Below are positions 23,442-31,343 of a stretch of 33,154 nt of DNA, piece after piece. The notes under the pieces are model-generated. The model searched no databases. It saw only the letters and a program-made list of their open reading frames with translations, and had not been told where the DNA came from. The DNA comes from DASRDZ01 sp035652335. Lineage in GTDB: Bacteria > Chloroflexota > Dormibacteria > Aeolococcales > Aeolococcaceae. The stretch's first letter is position 1. The number at the start of each line of letters is the position of its first letter. The translations under genes were made by a program, and so were the position numbers. Location: positions 1 to 33,154 of the forward strand of contig DASRDZ010000024.1 of NCBI GenBank assembly GCA_035652335.1, in the 5' to 3' direction.

Positions 23442-24414
23442 TCGCGTAGGTCAGGGTCACCGCGACCACCATCTGCGCGCCCGCCGGCGCCCAGCCGCAG
23501 ATCGCGGGCGGCTGTGCCTGCGCCGACTGCAGCGCGCCGAGCGACACCCCGGCGGCCTGCGCCTCGGCCTGCGCGATCGCCTTCGCGGCGCCGGTGGCCT
23601 TGGCGATGGCCGACTGCAGCGTCGCCTCGTCGGGGGTGGGGGCACCGGCGCCGCCGTTCGACCACACGTTGACGTTGCTCGCGCCAGCGGCGACGACGCC
23701 CTTCAGGGCGCGGTCGAGCACCGCTGCGTCGGTGATCGTCGCCGAGAGGCTGCCGCTGACGTTGACGTTGCTGGGCGTGGGCGCGCCGTTGGCGTAGACG
23801 TTGAGGCCCTGCTGGGTGATCTGGCTGTCCGGCACGCCGGCGGAGTGCAGCGCGTCGCGGATGGCGGCGAGCTTCTGGCGCGCCGCGTCGAGCGCCGAGG
23901 CGACGTCGCTCGCGCCGTTCGACTGCACGCCGGCGCTGAGCGTCTGTGCGGTCTGCGTCGAGACGGGGAGCGTTGCCTGGGAGAGGCCCGTGGCGGTGAT
24001 GCCGGGGCCCGTCGCGGGTGCGCCGGGCGCGCCGTTGCACCAGCCGAAGGGGTACGGGTAGGCGATGCTCGACATGGGGGCGGCGCCGTTGGCCACGCCG
24101 AACGCGCCCTGCGCGGCCGCCACCGGCGCGCCCATCACCGCCCCGGACGAGACGCCCGCGGCGCCGTTCGGCGCCGTTCCGGCGCCGGGCGCGGAGCCGC
24201 TTCCGGCGTAGGGGAGGAAGAGCGACGGACCTGATGACGCCTGCGGCGACGGCGAGGCATGCGACACGGCGGCGGCCACCCCTGCGGCGACGCCACCCAC
24301 CAGCGCGAGCCCCACGGCCGCGAGCGCGCCCAGCACCAGCCAGTGCCGATGCCGCGCCGAGGATGCCTGCGCCGTCTGCCGGTCCGCCGCCTGGTCTGCT
24401 GCCGTGTCGCTCAT
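23434..24414 (-). CDS. SIMPL-domain (DUF541) membrane-anchored protein
   Basis: The 326-residue product starts at the ATG at 24414, with AGGAG eight bases upstream. It has a cytoplasmic head (1-22), one membrane helix (about 23-48, HWLVLGALAAVGLALVGGVA), a long Ala/Gly/Ser-rich linker (50-130) and a SIMPL domain (about 132-326). Domain landmarks are ITATGLSQATLPVSTQTAQT, DALHSAGVPDSQITQQGLNV, SGSLSATITDAAVLDRALKG, ASNVNVWSNGG, a helix with AIAKATGAAKAIAQAEAQAA, and the end strand MVVAVTLTYAIK. SIMPL proteins form periplasmic or surface oligomers and have no established activity. It lies 52 bases after the monooxygenase gene on the same strand and may be co-transcribed. The upstream in-frame extension to 24735 overlaps that gene and is a shadow. 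Confidence 0.87.
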   Translation of the reverse strand: MSDTAADQAADRQTAQASSARHRHWLVLGALAAVGLALVGGVAAGVAAAVSHASPSPQASSGPSLFLPYAGSGSAPGAGTAPNGAAGVSSGAVMGAPVAAAQGAFGVANGAAPMSSIAYPYPFGWCNGAPGAPATGPGITATGLSQATLPVSTQTAQTLSAGVQSNGASDVASALDAARQKLAAIRDALHSAGVPDSQITQQGLNVYANGAPTPSNVNVSGSLSATITDAAVLDRALKGVVAAGASNVNVWSNGGAGAPTPDEATLQSAIAKATGAAKAIAQAEAQAAGVSLGALQSAQAQPPAICGWAPAGAQMVVAVTLTYAIK

Positions 24415-24466
24415 CGCCGGTGCTCCTGCGTGCGGCGGCCGCGCCCTCTCCGCGGCCGCTCTGCAA

Positions 24467-26038
24467 TCAGGACGCGGGCGAGGCTGCGGAAGTTCCCGTC
24501 CGCTGTCCGAGGAGGTCGGTCGAGCGCCGGGGCCGCAGCAGGTAGTCGCCGGCTCGGAAGTGGCGGGTGCGCTGGCGGAAGGCCCAGGTGAACCCGGGCC
24601 ACAGGGTGCTGTTGCGGCCGTTGCGGTCGAGGTACCAGGAGCGGCAGCCGCCGGAGTTCCACACCGTGCCCTGGAGGCGCTGCTGCACCTCGGCGTTGTA
24701 GGCCGCCTGCACCTGGGGGCGCACCTCGATCTCACCCAACCCGGCAGAGCGCATGTGGCGCAGCGCGCCGGAGACGTAGGTGATCTGGGACTCGATCATG
24801 AACACCTGCGAGGTGTGGCCCAGGCCGGTGTTGGGGCCGAGCATCAGGAAGAAGTTGGGGAAGCCGCTGACCGCGGTGCCCATGTACGCCTGGGGGCTGC
24901 CCTGCCACGTCTCGGCCAGCGTGGCGCCGTCGCCGCGGCGGATGCGCGAGGCGACCGGCATGTCGGTCACCTGGAAGCCGGTGCCGAAGATGATGGCGTC
25001 GACCTCACGCTCGGCACCGTCGCTGCTGACGATTGCGTTCGGGCGCACCTCACGGATGCCGTCGGTGACCACCTCGACATTGGGGCGCTGCAGGGCGGGG
25101 TAGAAGTCGTCGGAGATGAGGATGCGCTTGCAGCCCACCGTGTAGTCGGGCCTCAGCTTGCGGCGCAGCTCGGGATCGGGCACCTGCGCGCGGAGGTGGC
25201 GCCTGGCGATGCGCGTGGCCAGGGTCATGCGGTTGCGCAGGAAGCCGATGACGAACGTCTCGCGGCCCCAGTAGATGCCGGCGCGCATGGCCAGCTGCAG
25301 CGCCGGCAGCGTGCGGTAGACGCGCCGCTCCCAGGCGGTGAGGGCGCGGTCCGGATGGGGCATGATCCAGGCGGGCGTGCGCTGGAACAGCGTCAGCTGC
25401 GCGACCAGCGGCTGGATGCGCGGCACGAACTGGATCGCCGACGCGCCCGTGCCCACCACGGCGACACGCTTGCCGCGCAGGTCGTAGTCGTGGTCCCAGC
25501 GCGCCGAGTGGAAGACCTTGCCCTGGAAGGACTGCAGGCCGGGGATGTCGGGGATCGAGGGATCGCTCAGCGCGCCGGTGGCGGCGATCAGCACGCGGGC
25601 GGAGAAGCGTGCCCCGGGGGTCTCCACCATCCAGCGCTGCGCCGCCCCGTCCCAGCGGGCGCTGCGCACCTCGCTGTGGAAGCGGATGTGCGGCAGCACG
25701 CGGTACTTCTCGGCGCAGTGGCGGAGGTAGCGCTGGATCTCGGGCTGGGGCGAGAAGGTGCGCGTCCAGGTGGGGTTGGGCTCGAAGGAGAAGGAGTAGA
25801 GGTGCGAGGGGACGTCGCAGGCGCAGCCGGGATAGGTGTTGTCGCGCCAGGTGCCGCCGACGTCGCCGGCGCGCTCCAGGACGACGAAGTCGTCGACGCC
25901 GTCGCGCAGCAGGGAGATGGCCATGCCCAGGCCGCTGAAGCCGCTGCCGACGATGCAGACGCCGACATCTCTGGTTCGCCCGGCGGCGTCGGGGGCGGCC
26001 GCGGGCGGGAGCGTCTCTAGCACGGTGTCATGATACAT
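24467..26038 (-). CDS. Flavin-containing monooxygenase, Baeyer-Villiger type
   Basis: The 523-residue product has the FAD motif VCIVGSGFSGLGMA near 27-40, GGTWRDNTYPGCACD at 61-75, the Baeyer-Villiger fingerprint FQGKVFHSARWD at 171-182 (F-x-G-x3-H-x3-W-D), the NADP motif VAVVGTGASAIQ near 192-203, and DAIIFGTGFQVTD with the late ATG-like turn. A C-terminal segment NSGGCRSWYLDRNGRNSTLW is also typical. It should use NADPH, FAD and O2 to oxygenate ketones or heteroatoms; the substrate is unknown. The ATG at 26038 is given, but a TATCAT box sits at -12 to -7 of the GTG at 26023, so a leaderless start there (five residues shorter) is at least as likely. It is divergent from dnaE across repeat copy D. 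Confidence 0.92.
   Translation of the reverse strand: MYHDTVLETLPPAAAPDAAGRTRDVGVCIVGSGFSGLGMAISLLRDGVDDFVVLERAGDVGGTWRDNTYPGCACDVPSHLYSFSFEPNPTWTRTFSPQPEIQRYLRHCAEKYRVLPHIRFHSEVRSARWDGAAQRWMVETPGARFSARVLIAATGALSDPSIPDIPGLQSFQGKVFHSARWDHDYDLRGKRVAVVGTGASAIQFVPRIQPLVAQLTLFQRTPAWIMPHPDRALTAWERRVYRTLPALQLAMRAGIYWGRETFVIGFLRNRMTLATRIARRHLRAQVPDPELRRKLRPDYTVGCKRILISDDFYPALQRPNVEVVTDGIREVRPNAIVSSDGAEREVDAIIFGTGFQVTDMPVASRIRRGDGATLAETWQGSPQAYMGTAVSGFPNFFLMLGPNTGLGHTSQVFMIESQITYVSGALRHMRSAGLGEIEVRPQVQAAYNAEVQQRLQGTVWNSGGCRSWYLDRNGRNSTLWPGFTWAFRQRTRHFRAGDYLLRPRRSTDLLGQRTGTSAASPAS
26030..26035 (-). promoter_or_regulatory. -10 box (TATCAT) near the monooxygenase start
   Basis: TATCAT on the minus strand occupies exactly -12 to -7 relative to the GTG at 26023, inside the first codons if the ATG at 26038 were used. 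This favours the shorter, leaderless start. The ACACCGT heptamer occurs on both sides (minus strand, about 26049-26043 and 26028-26022), which could be a regulator site. Confidence 0.4.
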
Positions 26039-26087
26039 CAAACGGTGTAACGATTGCCGCCGCAGGAAGCTTGCGCAGGGCTCTGTC

Positions 26088-26172
26088 GGCGCGCTCAGAC
26101 GCGCGCCCCACGGGGGAGGCAGATCCTCCCCCGGCTCGCCCCCGGCTCTCATCGGCGAGCTGAAGCTCGCCG
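26088..26172 (-). repeat. Composite hairpin repeat, copy D
   Basis: Read on the minus strand. 26172-26153: 8-bp stem CGGCGAGC with loop TTCA. 26133-26111: 9-bp stem CGGGGGAGG with loop ATCTG. 26107-26088: 7-bp stem GGCGCGC with loop GTCTGA. Compared with copy A, the stems differ (GGCGAGC instead of GGCGGGC, an added CG closing pair) yet stay perfectly paired and the loops are identical. It fills the middle of the 244-base divergent gap between the monooxygenase and dnaE. Unlike copies A, B and C, it does not follow a stop codon. Confidence 0.75.
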
Positions 26173-26237
26173 GATCCCCCCACACGGGGCGCCGCAACTC
26201 CCAGACTCAGAGTTCCCCACACGCGGACTGGGGCTCG

Positions 26238-26243
26238 TACAAT
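26238..26243 (+). promoter_or_regulatory. -10 box (TACAAT) of the dnaE promoter
   Basis: TACAAT, five of six matches to TATAAT, would start transcription near 26250 and give a leader of about 33 bases that contains the dnaE ribosome binding site AGGAG at 26274-26278. No good -35 is visible. Confidence 0.5.
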
Positions 26244-26282
26244 TGTTCGGCCCGGACCGTGCAGCCTCATCCCAGGAGATCG

Positions 26283-29200
26283 ATGCCCGCCGAGATCGAC
26301 GCCGCCCCTCAGGACCCGTTCGTCCACCTCCACACCCACACCGAGTACTCCCTTCTCGACGGCGCGGCGCGCATCAAGGAGCTGGTCGCCGAGGCCGCCC
26401 GCCTCGGTCAGCCGGCGGTCAGCATCACCGACCACGGGGTCCTCTACGGCGCCGTCGAGTTCGTCGCGGCGGCCAAGGAGGCGGGGGTCAAGCCGATCAT
26501 CGGCTGCGAGGTGTACATGGCGCCGCGCTCGCGGCACGACAAGGAGGGCCGCGCCGACCGCGACCCCAACCACCTCGTCCTGCTGGCGCGCGACAACACC
26601 GGCTACCGCAACCTGGTGACCCTGGTCAGCAAGTCACACCTCGAGGGCTACTACTACAAGCCGCGCATCGACAAGGAGCTGCTGGCGCAGCACAGCGAGG
26701 GGCTGATCTGCCTCAGCGCCTGCATCGGCGGCGAGCTGCCCCAGGCCATCCTCAAGGGCGACATGGACGCCGCCGAGGCGGTCGCCCGGCAGCACATGGA
26801 GATCTTCGGGCCCGACAACTACTTCCTCGAGCTGCAGGAGCACGGCATCCCCGAGGAGACGCAGACCCGCGAGGGGCTCGTCGAGATCGCCCGGCGCACC
26901 GGGCTGCCGCTGATCTGCACCAACGACTCGCACTACATCCGCAGCGAGGACGCCGAGGCGCACGACATCCTGCTCTGCCTGCAGACGGGGGCGCGCCGCC
27001 AGGACGAGAAGCGCTTCAGGTTCGCCGGCCCGCACTTCTACGTCACCGGCGGCGAGGAGATGCGCACCCGCTTCGCCGCCTACCCGGACGCGGCGGCGAA
27101 CACGCTCTACGTGGCGCAGCGCTGCAACGTCGAGATGCAGCTCGGCCAGACGCTGCTGCCCCGCTACGAGCCGATCCCCGACGGCATGGACGCGGCGTCC
27201 TACCTGCGCCACATCTGCGAGGAGGGGCTGCGCAAGCGCTACGGCGAGAGCCCCAGCCAGGAGGCGTGGGAGCGGCTGCGCATGGAGCTCGACGTCATCG
27301 AGGAGACCGGCTTCGCGGCCTACTTCCTCATCGTCTGGGACTTCATGCGCGCGGCGCGCTGCGACGGCGTCAAGGTCGGCCCGGGTCGCGGCAGCGCGGC
27401 GGGGTCGCTGGTCGCCTACGTGCTGGAGATCACCAACCTCGACCCGCTGCGCTACAACCTGCTCTTCGAGCGCTTCCTCAACCGCGAGCGCGTGTCGATG
27501 CCCGACATCGACTGCGACTTCGACGACCGCCGGCGCGACCGCGTGCTCGCCTACGTGCAGCAGAAGTACGGCTCGGAGCGCGTCGCCCAGATCATCACCT
27601 TCGGCACCATGGCCGCCCGCGCCGCCATCCGCGACGTGGGCCGCGTCCTCGACGTCCCGCTCAGCGAGGTCGACCGCCTGGCCAAGCTGGTGCCGCAGTC
27701 GATCGGCATCACCCTGGCCCAGGCGCTGCAGCAGAGCCGCGAGCTGCGCGAGGTCTACGACAACGAGCCCTGGGCCAAGCAGGTGATCGACAACGCGCAG
27801 CGCCTGGAGGGCATCTGCCGCAACGCCTCGACCCACGCCGCCGGCGTGGTGATCGCGCCCGAGCCGCTCGACAACATCGTGCCGCTGCAGCGCTCCACCT
27901 CGGACCGCGAGTCGATCGTCACCCAGTTCGACATGAACGGGGTGCAGAAGATCGGCCTGCTCAAGATGGACTTCCTCGGCCTGTCCAACCTCACCATCAT
28001 CGACGAGGCGGTGCAGTTCATCAAGGAGAAGCGGGGGATCGACGTCGACGTCGACAACCTGCCCCTGGACGACGAGGCCACCTACGCGCTCTTCGGCCGC
28101 GCCGACACCCACGGCGTCTTCCAGTTCGAGGGTGCGGGCGCCAAGAAGGTGCTCATCGACATGCAGCCGCAGACGCTGGACGACCTCAGCGCCGCCAACG
28201 GGCTCAACCGGCCGGGCCCCATCGAGGGCGGGGTCATCGACATCTTCATGCGGCGCAAGCGCGGCGAGGAGCCCATCGAGTACCTGCCCGGCCTGGCCGA
28301 CAAGCTGCATCCCATCCTGGCCGAGACGCACGGGACGATGATCTACCAGGAGCAGGTGATGCGCATCGCCCAGGCGGTGGCCGGCTTCAGCCTCGCCGAG
28401 GCGGACATCCTCCGCGCAGCCATGGGCAAGAAGGACCAGGCCAAGATGGCCCAGCAGGAGCAGAAGTTCCTGCGCAACGCCGTCGAGCACGGCACCGACG
28501 CGGCCGTCGCCAAGCAGCTCTTCGACCTCATCGCCCAGTTCGCCAAGTACGGCTTCAACAAGTCGCACTCGATGTGCTACTCGCTGGTGGGCTACCAGAC
28601 CGCCTACCTCAAGGCCAACTACCCGCTGGAGTACATGGCGGCGCTGCTCAACTCCCGCGGCGGCGACTTCGACAAGCTGAAGCAGACCATCCTCGACGCG
28701 CGCGCCCGCGGGCTCGACGTGCGTCCACCTGACCTCAACCGCTCGGTGGGCGGGTTCAGCGTCGGCGACCTCGAGAAGCGCGAGATCCTCTACGGCCTGC
28801 ACCACATCAAGAACGTCGGCGAGAAGGTCATCGACGCGGTGCTGGAGGCGCGCGAGGCGGGCGGCCCGTTCACCTCGCTGCTCGACCTCTGCGAGCGCGT
28901 CGGCAATCGCGACATGAACCGCCGCGTCCTGGAGGCGCTCATCCGCAGCGGCGCCTGCGACTGCTTCGGCAAGGACCGTGCGGTGCTGCTGGCGGTGGTC
29001 GACCAGGTGCTCGACCGCGTCGCCCAGGTGCGCCGGGAGCGCGAGTCGGGGCAGGTGTCGCTCTTCGGCACGGTCGAGGGTGTCGCCGAGTCGCACGTCA
29101 CCCTCACCGTCGACGTGCCCGAGCCCAGCGTCGCGCCCACGCCGGACGAGATGCGCCTGCTGTGGGAGAAGGAGTTCCTCGGCATGTACCTCAGCGACCA

Positions 29201-29900
29201 CCCGCTGCGGAGCTACGAGGAGGACCTGCGCACCAAGACCGACACCAACGTCGGCGACCTGGGCAGCCACCTGGAGGGCTGCATCGTGCAGATCGGCGGC
29301 TCGCTGCGCGACGTGCGCGCCTTCGTGCCCAAGCGGAGCACGACCGGGCAGCGCATGGCGGTGCTGCAGATCGAGGACCTGAGCGGCGCCTGCGAGGTGG
29401 TCGTCTTCGCGCGCACCTTCGAGGAGTGCGTCGAGGTGCTGCGACCCGACAAGGTGGTGGTGGTGCGCGGCCGGGTGGACACCTCGCGCAACCGTCCCGG
29501 CGCCGGCGCACCCGCCACCGCGGCCGAGGACGAGCGCGGCGAGCCGGAGATGCCGACCATCATCGCCGAGGCGGTGTATGCCATCGACGACGTGCGACTG
29601 GCCACCTGGCGGAGCAACCGCGAGGTGCACATCTCGATGTCCGGTGCGCAGCTGGGCAGGCTCGCCGCGCTGCGCGACGCGCTGCGCCGCAACGGCGGCG
29701 ACACCCAGGTGATGCTGCACGTGCAGGACGACGACAAGACCACCGACTACACGCTGGCCGAGGAGTACAGCGTCGACCCCGGCCCGGCGCTGATGCGGGA
29801 CGTCGAGTCGCTGCTCGGTCCGCATGCCTTCCGCCTCGAGGTGCGCCGCGAGAGGGCGCCGGAGCGCGAGGGACGCCGCACCGCCGCCCGGCGGACGTGA
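26283..29900 (+). CDS. dnaE: DNA polymerase III alpha subunit
   Basis: The 1205-residue product is a full-length DnaE. It begins with the PHP domain (FVHLHTHTEYSLLDGAARIK, SITDHGVLYGAVEF), then the C-family polymerase core with GPGRGSAAGSLVAYVLEITN, the paired catalytic aspartates in MPDIDCDFDDRRRD (about 406-415) and the third in LKMDFLGLSNLTIID (about 561). It continues with GLNRPGPI, a fingers region with IYQEQVMRIAQ and FNKSHSMCYSLVGYQTAYLK, the helix-hairpin-helix region, and an OB-fold (about 1000-1075). It synthesises DNA at the replication fork. The ATG at 26283 has AGGAG four bases upstream; a GTG at 26259 is rejected because it precedes the ribosome site. The last codons overlap the HAD gene (GTGA). 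PHP histidines are largely retained, so the domain may still bind metal. Confidence 0.98.
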   Translation: MPAEIDAAPQDPFVHLHTHTEYSLLDGAARIKELVAEAARLGQPAVSITDHGVLYGAVEFVAAAKEAGVKPIIGCEVYMAPRSRHDKEGRADRDPNHLVLLARDNTGYRNLVTLVSKSHLEGYYYKPRIDKELLAQHSEGLICLSACIGGELPQAILKGDMDAAEAVARQHMEIFGPDNYFLELQEHGIPEETQTREGLVEIARRTGLPLICTNDSHYIRSEDAEAHDILLCLQTGARRQDEKRFRFAGPHFYVTGGEEMRTRFAAYPDAAANTLYVAQRCNVEMQLGQTLLPRYEPIPDGMDAASYLRHICEEGLRKRYGESPSQEAWERLRMELDVIEETGFAAYFLIVWDFMRAARCDGVKVGPGRGSAAGSLVAYVLEITNLDPLRYNLLFERFLNRERVSMPDIDCDFDDRRRDRVLAYVQQKYGSERVAQIITFGTMAARAAIRDVGRVLDVPLSEVDRLAKLVPQSIGITLAQALQQSRELREVYDNEPWAKQVIDNAQRLEGICRNASTHAAGVVIAPEPLDNIVPLQRSTSDRESIVTQFDMNGVQKIGLLKMDFLGLSNLTIIDEAVQFIKEKRGIDVDVDNLPLDDEATYALFGRADTHGVFQFEGAGAKKVLIDMQPQTLDDLSAANGLNRPGPIEGGVIDIFMRRKRGEEPIEYLPGLADKLHPILAETHGTMIYQEQVMRIAQAVAGFSLAEADILRAAMGKKDQAKMAQQEQKFLRNAVEHGTDAAVAKQLFDLIAQFAKYGFNKSHSMCYSLVGYQTAYLKANYPLEYMAALLNSRGGDFDKLKQTILDARARGLDVRPPDLNRSVGGFSVGDLEKREILYGLHHIKNVGEKVIDAVLEAREAGGPFTSLLDLCERVGNRDMNRRVLEALIRSGACDCFGKDRAVLLAVVDQVLDRVAQVRRERESGQVSLFGTVEGVAESHVTLTVDVPEPSVAPTPDEMRLLWEKEFLGMYLSDHPLRSYEEDLRTKTDTNVGDLGSHLEGCIVQIGGSLRDVRAFVPKRSTTGQRMAVLQIEDLSGACEVVVFARTFEECVEVLRPDKVVVVRGRVDTSRNRPGAGAPATAAEDERGEPEMPTIIAEAVYAIDDVRLATWRSNREVHISMSGAQLGRLAALRDALRRNGGDTQVMLHVQDDDKTTDYTLAEEYSVDPGPALMRDVESLLGPHAFRLEVRRERAPEREGRRTAARRT

Positions 29901-30751
29901 GCGCCGCCCTCCCCGAGGGGGCATGGCTCAACCCGCGCGCTGCCGCCGGTGGCTTCCGTCTCGACACGGTGGTGCTCGACGTCGACGGCGTGCTCATCGA
30001 CGTGCGGGAGTCCTTTCGCGAGGCGGTGCGCGAGACCGTGGTGACGCTGCAGCGCTCGCTGGGCGTCGCCGCCCCATGGAAGCCGTCGCACGAGGACATC
30101 CTCGTGTTCAAGCGGGGCGGCGGATTCAACGACGACATCGACCTCAGCATCGCGCTCACCGCCATCGGCGCCGCCGGGCGCGGCGAGGACGCGGCGACCA
30201 TCGCCCGCGACACGGAGCGGGCGGGCGGCGGGCTCCCAGCGCTGCGCGCGGCGGCGCCTGAGCTGCCGCGCATCGCCGGCCGTGAGGTGCTGCGGATCTT
30301 CGACGACCTCTACTGGGGCGGGCTGGTGGACCGCGAGCGGGCCCTGGTGCCGCCCGACTTCCCGCAGCGGCTGCGCGACGCGGGCGCACGCCATGTCGCG
30401 CTGGTGACCGGACGCACGCCGCGGGAGCTCGACGCCGCGCTGCAGCGCCTGGGCTGGGACCGCCTGGCCCTCTGCCACGCCGTCACCGGCGACGTGGTGC
30501 GCAAGCCTGATCCGGCCTGCCTCGACGAGGTTGCGCAGCGGTGCAATCCGCTCAGCATGGTCTACGTCGGCGACGTGCGCGACGACTGGGAGCTGGTGCG
30601 GCGCTGGCGGGAGGAGCGCGCCGGGGGTGTGCCGGTGCGCGGCATCCTGGTGGGCGAGGATGCGGAGATGGAGGGCTACCGGCCGCTCGGCGTGGACGCC
30701 ACCGTGCGGGAGAGCGGTGACGTCCTGGCGGTTCTGCCGCGCTGGCGCTGA
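29897..30751 (+). CDS. HAD-superfamily hydrolase (phosphatase-like)
   Basis: The 284-residue product read from the GTG at 29897 has HAD motif I VVLDVDGVLIDVRESFREAV (nucleophile Asp28 and acid Asp30), motif II VALVTGRTP with Thr near 175, a motif III Lys in GDVVRKPDP near 200, and motif IV VYVGDVRDDWELVRRW near 222. The cap between about 45 and 150 includes HEDILVFKRGGGFNDDIDLS. This matches a subfamily IA-like HAD phosphatase. The substrate is not known; phosphorylated sugars or metabolites are usual. The GTG overlaps the dnaE stop by four bases (GTGA), so it is translated after dnaE, but no functional tie to replication is known to me. It ends four bases from the stop of the convergent YggT gene. 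Confidence 0.87.
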   Translation: MSAALPEGAWLNPRAAAGGFRLDTVVLDVDGVLIDVRESFREAVRETVVTLQRSLGVAAPWKPSHEDILVFKRGGGFNDDIDLSIALTAIGAAGRGEDAATIARDTERAGGGLPALRAAAPELPRIAGREVLRIFDDLYWGGLVDRERALVPPDFPQRLRDAGARHVALVTGRTPRELDAALQRLGWDRLALCHAVTGDVVRKPDPACLDEVAQRCNPLSMVYVGDVRDDWELVRRWREERAGGVPVRGILVGEDAEMEGYRPLGVDATVRESGDVLAVLPRWR

Positions 30752-30755
30752 AGCG

Positions 30756-31313
30756 CTAGAGCCCGAGCACCCACACCGACAGGATGCGCCTGGCGACGAA
30801 GTAGAAGACGACGTACACAACCAGCGCCACCACCGCCGCCAGGTCGACCCCGCGGGAGCGCGGCACCACCGCCGCGAAGGGACGGATCAGCGGGTTCGAC
30901 ATCTGCCGGATGGCCTGCACCACCGGGTGCCAGGGGTCGGCCTGGAAGAGCGAGATGAGGATGCGCAGCAGCACCACCACGCAGAACACGATGGTGACGG
31001 TGAGCACGATCTCGGAGAGCGCGTAGCCGATCTCCTGGCCGGGGTCGAAGCTGGCGTTGTCGGCGAGGTTGGTGATCAGCCGCGACACCCAGCCCAGCAC
31101 GATGATGGCCAGGATGGGGGAGAAGTCGATGCCACCGAAGGTGGGCATGATCGACCGGAAGGGACGCAGCACGGGGTCGACGACGGCGCGCAGGAAGCGC
31201 ACCAGCGGGTTCCACGGGTCGATGCCGGGGAACCAGGAGAGCGCCACCCGCACCAGGATGAGCAGCGTCTCGATGTAGAGGACGATCCCGATGACGCGGG
31301 CGATCTCGTGCAC
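30756..31313 (-). CDS. YggT family membrane protein with two YggT domains
   Basis: The 185-residue product contains two tandem YggT units. The first (about 8-85) reads VIGIVLYIETLLILVRVALS, WFPGIDPWNPLVRFLRAVVD, PVLRPFRSIMPTFGGIDFSP. The second (about 100-180) has VTIVFCVVVLLRILISLFQA, DPWHPVVQAIRQMSNPLIRP and VVPRSRGVDLAAVVAL. The repeated DPW-P-V----R--V-P-LRP-R pattern shows the duplication clearly. About four membrane helices are predicted. YggT proteins occur near division and stress genes and are thought to act in the membrane, with no known biochemical role. The GTG at 31313 follows a TATACT box by seven bases and has no Shine-Dalgarno. It lies 30 bases after the phosphoesterase gene but seems to have its own promoter. 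Confidence 0.93.
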   Translation of the reverse strand: MHEIARVIGIVLYIETLLILVRVALSWFPGIDPWNPLVRFLRAVVDPVLRPFRSIMPTFGGIDFSPILAIIVLGWVSRLITNLADNASFDPGQEIGYALSEIVLTVTIVFCVVVLLRILISLFQADPWHPVVQAIRQMSNPLIRPFAAVVPRSRGVDLAAVVALVVYVVFYFVARRILSVWVLGL

Positions 31314-31320
31314 GGGCGCC

Positions 31321-31326
31321 AGTATA
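31321..31326 (-). promoter_or_regulatory. -10 box (TATACT) of a probable leaderless promoter for the YggT gene
   Basis: TATACT on the minus strand lies at -13 to -8 relative to the GTG at 31313, five of six matches to the consensus. No Shine-Dalgarno is present. Confidence 0.55.
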
Positions 31327-31343
31327 GGAGCGGGCTGCGGCCC

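Noticed and set aside
24415..24735. In-frame extension of the SIMPL gene upstream
   Set aside because: It overlaps the 3' end of the monooxygenase, lacks homology, and the ATG at 24414 has a Shine-Dalgarno.
26634..29924. Very long open frame on the minus strand opposite dnaE
   Set aside because: The plus strand encodes an unmistakable DnaE. The antisense frame is a GC-skew shadow rich in Val, Leu, Ala, Asp and Arg with no domain motifs.
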